NCBI RefSeq assembly: GCF_000485595.1
Contig: NW_014577117.1
Location: 370,495-406,358, forward strand
Direction of reading: 5' to 3'
Origin: Priapulus caudatus
Lineage: Eukaryota; Priapulida; Priapulimorpha; Priapulimorphida; Priapulidae
DNA length: 35,864 nt
Position numbers and translations under genes: made by a program. Shown piece after piece: positions 12,801 to 20,301 of this stretch. Every line of letters starts with the position of its first letter. The first letter of the stretch is position 1. The notes beneath the pieces were generated by a model. The model saw nothing but the letters and a program-made list of their open reading frames with translations, did not search any database and was not told the DNA's origin.

Positions 12801-15800
12801 ACCATTCGTAGTTTGCACATCGTTCCCTGGTGTGATGACGTCATTCATGAGATGGTCACGGGATGCTGGGCGATGATCACGTGCTTTCTCTGATACGTCA
12901 CGTGACGCCAAGCAGATGACGTATTTTTCGTACCTGGTGAAAAAGACATTAAAACTCGTTGGGGTCTAATCGTGTTGACGTGTTGGTGATAGGCATTACC
13001 GGTTGAAATAGCTGCAATGCGGATTCATAGATTCAGATATATATCACATCTATCCATGGCTATAAGTGCCGTGTAGTCATAGCTAGTATATTAATTATCT
13101 GTGCCGACAGGTGGCGCTGATATGCTGTACAACTCGCGTAACTCTGCATCGTTTCCGCGGAGAATTACTTATTAATTAAAGCTTTAAATGCCGATTGACC
13201 GTATTAGGAATTTTTACATAAATGTGTGACTGCAACGCGACTTTATATGATAGGAAGCCATATATGGTATTAATATTCGAAATATCTTACGTTAGATAAA
13301 AGGTTTCTCAGCAACGTTACATGTATGAACCGCTTGTTGGTAGCATTATTCAACAACCCATGTCTATACGCCTGTTTAGCTGAGCGTTCATCATGATATC
13401 GCTCGCACAGAGAACAGAGAAGAAAAGCTACAGCACGAGAAATAAACATGGCGGGGTCTCTCAGACACAAGAAGAGCAGTGTTGTTTGATTAATACTAAG
13501 AAATGACTGCTAATCGTTAAAAATACTTGGAATTAATATATTAATTTTTATCGTGGGATTATGCATAAATGCATTACAATCGTAGCATCAAGAGAAAACA
13601 TTTTTTGGTTTATTTTGAAACAATAGTACAATGGAAAAACACATCAGTTTTATTGTTGCAATCGCACGAATAAGAATCAATACCAATTAATTGACAACAA
13701 CTACTAGAAGGCATTTTCATGAGAGTGCAATATTTTCTCTATATTATCAGGAAAGACATTGCGTGTTTGCAAGCCGCCTTTACAAATGGCCAGAATGCTT
13801 CTGATTTTGTTGCTGGGCGAAGAGAAGGGCAAGTGGACTACCAAGGCAGGTCACGCGCTACAAGCCGAGGAAGCAGGGCAGATGCCGGCTTTGACTTTAT
13901 AGTTGATCGGGTTGATTCTCCGCTTGTTGTTGGACAAGGAGACGGTCAAGTGGACTACCAGGACAGGTCACAAACCACAAGTCGCGGTAATAGAGCAGGT
14001 TCAGGCAGAGGAAAAGGGATAGTGGACTACCAAGGTAGGTCACGCGCTACAAGCCGCGGTAGCAGGGCAGGTATAGGAGCCGCCTTTATAGATGTCCAGA
14101 ATGACTCTGATTTTGTTGCTGGGCGAAGAGAAGGGCAGGTGGACTACCAAGGCAGGTCACGGGCTACAAGCCGAGGAAGCAGGGCAGATGCCGGCATTGA
14201 CTCTATAGTTGGTCGGGTTGATTCTCCGTTTGTTGTTGGACGGGGAGACGGGCAAGTAGACTACCAGGACAGGTCACAAACCACAAGTCGAGGTAATAGA
14301 GCAGGTTCAGGCAGAGAAGAAGGGATAGTGGACTACCAAGGCAGATCACAAACAGTAAATCGCGGTGGTAGTACGGACACTCGTAGAAACTTCGACGACC
14401 TGCGTAGGGCAGAAGACAGACGCCAGGGTCGAATAATCAGCAACTCAGTCGTTAGCTACGATACGACGGGCTCAGACGACCTATCACAGGTTAATGCATG
14501 GACGGGGCGAGGTAGAAATCGAAGACCGATCGCGGCCGGCGGTACTGTTGCCGGAGATAGCGTAGCGGAAGGAAGCGTCGGCACTAACATTGGGGTGCGC
14601 TTTAGCGAACAAGATATCAAACGCTATCAGCAGAGAACGTTTAAGCCGGCGCATGTAACGTTCGCTCCGGTACAGACACCTGGTAGAGACTTCAACACGA
14701 TTGTTCGGACGACCGCTAAGCCGTATACGGAGAGACCTGTGGCCAGGCGTGTACCCGACATTCCGGCGGTTATCACGGGACAGAGCGTGATACTCAGCGA
14801 TGATAGATTGCGTGGTAAGTAACGACGGTATTGTATGCTACATTCTATGTGGAAATATTGTACAGCCGGTATTGTATGCTACATTCTATGTGGAAATATT
14901 GTAACTCGCACGCTCTTTCAAGTTTTCAATATGCGTCATGTATATTGAATGTCAAACCTCAATAAAAACTTCAGGTGATTAATGTTAGCGGATGAGTATA
15001 ACAGATAATAAACGGGTTTTCTATCTCCAAAATACAAGCATGCGATCTAATTACGCACCACCGTGACAGTGAGAAGCTTGGCATATGAACAGGTTGTATT
15101 CACTGTAATGTCAATAGCCCCATCGTATCCTATAACTGAATACAGATTAGCAATAAATACGAACTTTTATTGACCTCTGTCGACGAATATCTGTAAAGTG
15201 TATTTTAGTTCTAGGGGATAGTTGGAGAATGACGAATATCTCATTAGAATAACAATATTCTTGTTCCTTCTACGGAATATTCATTCTATAAATGTTAATA
15301 AAATACAATATGGCGGCTGCTTGTATTAAGAGCTCAAATATGTGCAGATGAAATAAGAAACGTACAACGTTAACTAGTTAATTAATACGCAAATTCTTAT
15401 AAAGACTTAATTGTAACTTAATTAAAAATGGTGCTTTAATTTATAGGATATTTAATCCATAAATGACTTGTAATTCGAAAGTAGGCATAAGAAAAATGGC
15501 TTGTGACTGTCTGCCCAATTTCTATCTACATATTACTATTTTGTATATACTAGCAATAATCATAGAATCATATAATTATGTAGCATTTCTGTATAAACCT
15601 TTGAACAAGTTGTTTTAATTTGCAGAATAATGAAATTCTCTAACAATGAAAATATTCACAAAGGTAAAATCACTGATCGCACACACGAACGAGGAATTCT
15701 TTTTCTCGAATTTCTATCCGGTAATAATAATTTCAATTTTCCTTCACGAGTAATCGTGTTAGGTTTGCCGCGGCTCACCACGCGGTAAATGACGTGCATG

Positions 15801-15881
15801 CGCCGATCTTTGAATTTTCCTGAATGCGTTATTGGTTCGTGCGCGTCGTCTATAGGTTACGGCATTTCCTTGTTGTTCTCT

Positions 15882-15950
<69 letters not shown>

Positions 15951-17371
15951 ATGAGTATATGCATAGATATATATATGTGTGTGTGATAGAAGGACGTATG
16001 CGTTGACCTCGATGAATTTTCTGTGTCCGCGAAATGTCAGCGTACCTGAGACCACACACAAATGATTTCATTACGTATGTTACGTGTCTATATCTACACG
16101 TGCCTAGCGTAAGTATAGAGCTTCATCATACACGCAAAGCAATATCGGACGACTAATCTCATGCGCTGCTTCACTCTAGACGTGAACGTACACTGCGACA
16201 CGCAGCGGAAGGTGATGGTCATCAACCTGCACTTCAACAAACCGTTCTCCGGCTCCGTCTACCCGAAGGGCTACTTCAAAAACTCCGTGTGCAATCGAGC
16301 AGTAGAGAGTCTCACTGATCCAGTTATCGAGATTCCCCTTGACGGATGCGGCACAGTGGAGGGAGACGTGAGTACCGCCATTTTGGTTCAATTGACACAT
16401 TCCCATGAAGTGATTAACAGGAAGCTGAGCCGGTCGGCGTTGTGATAGGATGTTCTAAAAGTCATTGCTTGGGTGCGCGTGTTAAAACCATGTGTAAACT
16501 GGTTCAGCTTGACTCGTCTAGCAACAATTTTTAACGTGGTGTCGTTATCTCGCTCGAACACATCGGTCAATTAATTGAACGGCATTGTCTCGGCATCAAC
16601 AGATTGTAAGCAACTCAGGAATTTAACGAGAAATTATTTCTAACTGTTTAATAAATAAGTAAATAAATCTCTGCCCTTTTATCCTTGAGGCCCTCCATCG
16701 CGTCCGATTGGAACTATAGTTCGGAATCGCGTATGAGACATGTTCACACGCGTGCGATCTGAATACGCGATGTGCTCGACGCGCGACGTCTTAAAACGTA
16801 GTCCGTTAGCATATAAGATTACGATGCAGGATTATATTTGATATTTTTATTTAAGTAATTACCAATGCAAAACTTTACAAACAATGTGTACACTAACAAT
16901 TTGCGGGCGAACAATTACCACGGATAAATACGCAAACTACTGTGACAAACGCTCAATTACATTGTGATCCTTAGGCGTCATGCACATATCAGCAAGATGA
17001 AAATACATATGGAATAACTCGTACCCTGACAGCTTGGCTTCTTGCTTCTCTTGCAGTCGTTCGCCACCGATAGACCCAGTGGGGTGTTCGAGAACACGGT
17101 CATAGTGATGAACGATCGAGTGTTCAACGTGTTGTGGTCAACCGACAGAGCCTACACGGTCCGCTGCACAACCGGAACCGGATCCGCGAACAAGCGTGTG
17201 TCGGCCGGTATCACAGTTCCGTAAGTCGGTGCAACATCCCATCCCGTCGCTCTTCTGATATTTCTATCGATGCTCCTGCTTCCACTCATCCGCGGTTATA
17301 GTCAGTTAGTAGGGAGTAGTTAGTTAGTTAGTAAGTTAGTTGGTTAGTTAGTCCGTGAATTCGTTATTTAC

Positions 17372-17402
<31 letters not shown>

Positions 17403-19350
17403 TTTGTTTGTTTAGTTAGTTACTTAATTACTTAGCTAGTTAGTTGGTGCATAGCTTATAAAATGTAGTTTGGAGTAAAATCGCATGGATACATACGTTC
17501 GTCTGCTGTTTATTTCTATTTGAACTAGGACAAATTAGGTTTCCACAGCCTAACAGTGCGCTTGTTGTTGTAGGATGGTGCGCGGGACAACACTGCCACC
17601 TGTCGACGCCCTTACAATGCCAGACATCTATCTAAAGGTTATAGATGGCAGGGACCCGCGGTCAACACCCACCAACACGCTGCTCGTGGGCAATTTGGCT
17701 TCCATCGTCATTTACTACGATAACACAGGTGCGTTCCATGCTACTGAACTTGGGTGGTGTAATACAACACATGTCGCCAGATAAAGGTCAACACTCCCTA
17801 TCAGACTTTCCTTTCACGTACTCGCTATAGACCTCGTAATACCGCTATACGATGGGTAATATAATAGGGAAAGATAAATATCGTAACAATAACAATAACG
17901 TAATATTAACGTAATATGTATATACATATAAATACAGTGTAATAATATAGTGAGATATTAGGCGCGTTCACACACAAGAAAAACCGCGATTCTAATCGCG
18001 ATGAAATACCGAGATAATTGTGTCGTTGTTCACACAGGCGAATAATTGCGCTAATCGCCGAGCGGGATAATTCTATTAATAGAACTGCGCATGCTCACTG
18101 CCGGAATGATACTCACTGCGCATGCTCACTGCTCTCTCGCTTGGAATGATGGGATAGAAAATACCGGGATTATTTGCGCGAGCGTTCACACACGCAAATA
18201 ATCGCGCTAAAATACCGGGATTATTTGCGCGAGCGTTCACACACGCAAATAATCGCGCTAATTCCAAAGCGAGCGTTCACACACGCAAATAATCGCGCTA
18301 ATTCCAAAGCGAGCGTTCACACACGCAAATAATCGCGCTAATTCCAAATAATCGCAGTCAAAAGTGCGATTTGGAGCGCGATGCTGATCGCGATTATTAG
18401 TGGGTATTATTGCGTTCACACTTGTAATAATCTCGGTATTTCGATCGCGATGCAAAAACCGGGATTTGCATCCCGCTTATTCGCGCCAGTGTGAACGCGC
18501 CTAATAGTATATTCCTATTACTTTACTCTTGATTATATGAAAGATCGATAACTATATGACAGGTGACGATGCCACCGCTGGCGGGTAGAACAATGACAAT
18601 GATGACTGTTATTAGTTGATTGACAACCGCTGATCTCTATCGGAGATCAAGTGTAGTTGTTTGTAATCCCAAAGCGTATTTTATAGTTTTATATGTGTAT
18701 TTAGAAAGGCCACCTACGTAACCGGTTCACGACACCCGGTGGCAGTTAGCTCAGTCAAACGTGTGTCAAACGCTAATACATTTTTATGCCTAGGGCTAAC
18801 AAAATTGTTGGAAACGCAGAGACGCAGAAATTTGATTAGTTAATAAATGCAAGTCAATTGATTATGTGTTTATATTTTTGGGCGCGCCTTGAACGCATAT
18901 TTATTGGTATATTATGGGTGTACATTCATTGTGTGGATGTAATGTATCGTCACGTGATCGTAGTATTTTAATAACAACGCCAGACCTACTGCAAATTTAT
19001 TCGACCGTAATTCTTTATATAAATGTGCTCATTGCAGATGACTGGGGAATATGGGTGACTGATTGCTATGCTCACAGCGGCACCGAGATAGGAAGAGTGG
19101 ATCTCATAGATAATAACGGGTAGGTGGATGTCGAAAATAACAGCCGAGGCGACAGACAAACTAGCGCAAATGTTTGCTTCACGGGTATCCCATCGGCACT
19201 GTCCGTCACGTTATGTCGTCAAGGCAATGGATATACTTTGTAGCTGACCCAGTTGCTTTTAGTTATCGGCTAAATACACACGCGCGCAGACAAAAACGCA
19301 AGCATGCACGCGCACACACACAACCTCATGCACACGCACGCGCACACGCG

Positions 19351-19412
<62 letters not shown>

Positions 19413-20254
19413 ATATGCCCGAGTCATTAGTGATTGATGTCAAGAATATCTACATTCAATTTCATACAAGTTCAATTTTAACTGTTAACATGTATCTGTA
19501 TTTATAATATGAAAAGATGCTCTCTTCCGCAATGTGAAGCGCAGTAATGCAATGTATAGCAGAACCAATGCATTGCTTCATGCCAATACCAACTTACCAT
19601 CTAAAGGTAATCGTAAACCTAGATCACAAGCAACGGTGACCACCATCACGCGTCGATTCGCTCGTTATGCTGACTTCTCTTTCTCTCTCCGCAGATGTCC
19701 TATTAATCGGAAACTGATCGGGAAGTTCAACAATAATCCGCAGTACAACGGAAATGGCGTCACCTACGTGTACGCCATCTTTAAGAGCTTCAAATTCCCG
19801 GACAAGGAGAATGTCTATTTCGAATGCAACGTGAACATCTGCAAGGACAACTGTGAAGCCGTGAGTATTCGCCGCCGTATACTATGAAGACAAGCATAAC
19901 TACAAACGCGCTATATTGCATTTCATTGATTTGAGGCCTCTATTATTAAAGGGAATTCATTCCTAATGTATCCATAGATGAGCAACGTTCCACTAGTTCA
20001 GATCTCCGTGTGAAAAAAACCATGGTGAGAAAAGTGTAATCTAATGCTAGAATCTGTGTGAGTGAGTGAGTGAGTGTGTGAGTGTGTGAGTGAGTGAGTG
20101 AGTGAGTGAGTGAGTGAGTGAGTGAGTGAGTGAGTGAGTGAGTGAGTGAGTGAGTGAGTGAGTGAGTGATTGATTGATTGATTGAGTGAGTGAGTGAGTG
20201 AGTGAGTGAGTGAGTGAGTGAGTGAGTGAGTGAGTGAGTGAGTGAGTGAGTGAG

Positions 20255-20301
<47 letters not shown>

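Larger units (their letters stand above)
12198..13773 (+). other. Intron 2, built almost entirely of inserted repeat DNA
   Basis: The intron starts with GTATAGA and ends in AG. Both are recognisable as coding-repeat sequence, because an intact unit reads GCAGGTATAGGAGCC. Between them, 12205-13771 matches dispersed repeats: 12205-12633 is the reverse complement of the repeat at window positions 1-442, and about 12677-13771 is a near-identical copy of 4537-5632. Phase 1 at both ends gives Ala from G|CC. The acceptor has a weak pyrimidine tract; an AG at 13750 would break the frame. Confidence 0.8.
14815..16179 (+). other. Intron 3 of the ZP gene
   Basis: gtaagt donor, ctctag acceptor, phase 1. 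It contains a twofold 41-bp repeat beginning 12 bases past the donor and a CA microsatellite. The rest is AT-rich with no supported feature. Confidence 0.8.
17729..19037 (+). other. Intron 6 of the ZP gene
   Basis: gtgcgt donor, attgcag acceptor, phase 1. Contains the inverted-repeat element 17958-18504; otherwise nothing supported. Confidence 0.82.

Noticed and set aside
13270-13470. 66-codon minus-strand frame conserved in both family B copies (also 5131-5331)
   Set aside because: The whole 1.1 kb is nearly identical, so conservation of the frame is uninformative; no homology or coding signal seen.
13750-13751. Alternative acceptor TATTATCAG|GAAAG for exon 3
   Set aside because: It would add 23 bases and shift the frame of exon 3.
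13719-13773. Separate gene starting at ATG 13719 and running into exon 3
   Set aside because: The first 18 codons lie in family B repeat DNA that is also present in intron 1 without any following frame. The exon 2-exon 3 splice is in phase and joins two halves of one repeat array.
18170-18352. CRISPR-like spaced repeats
   Set aside because: The 'spacers' are themselves repeated and the array lies inside a MITE.
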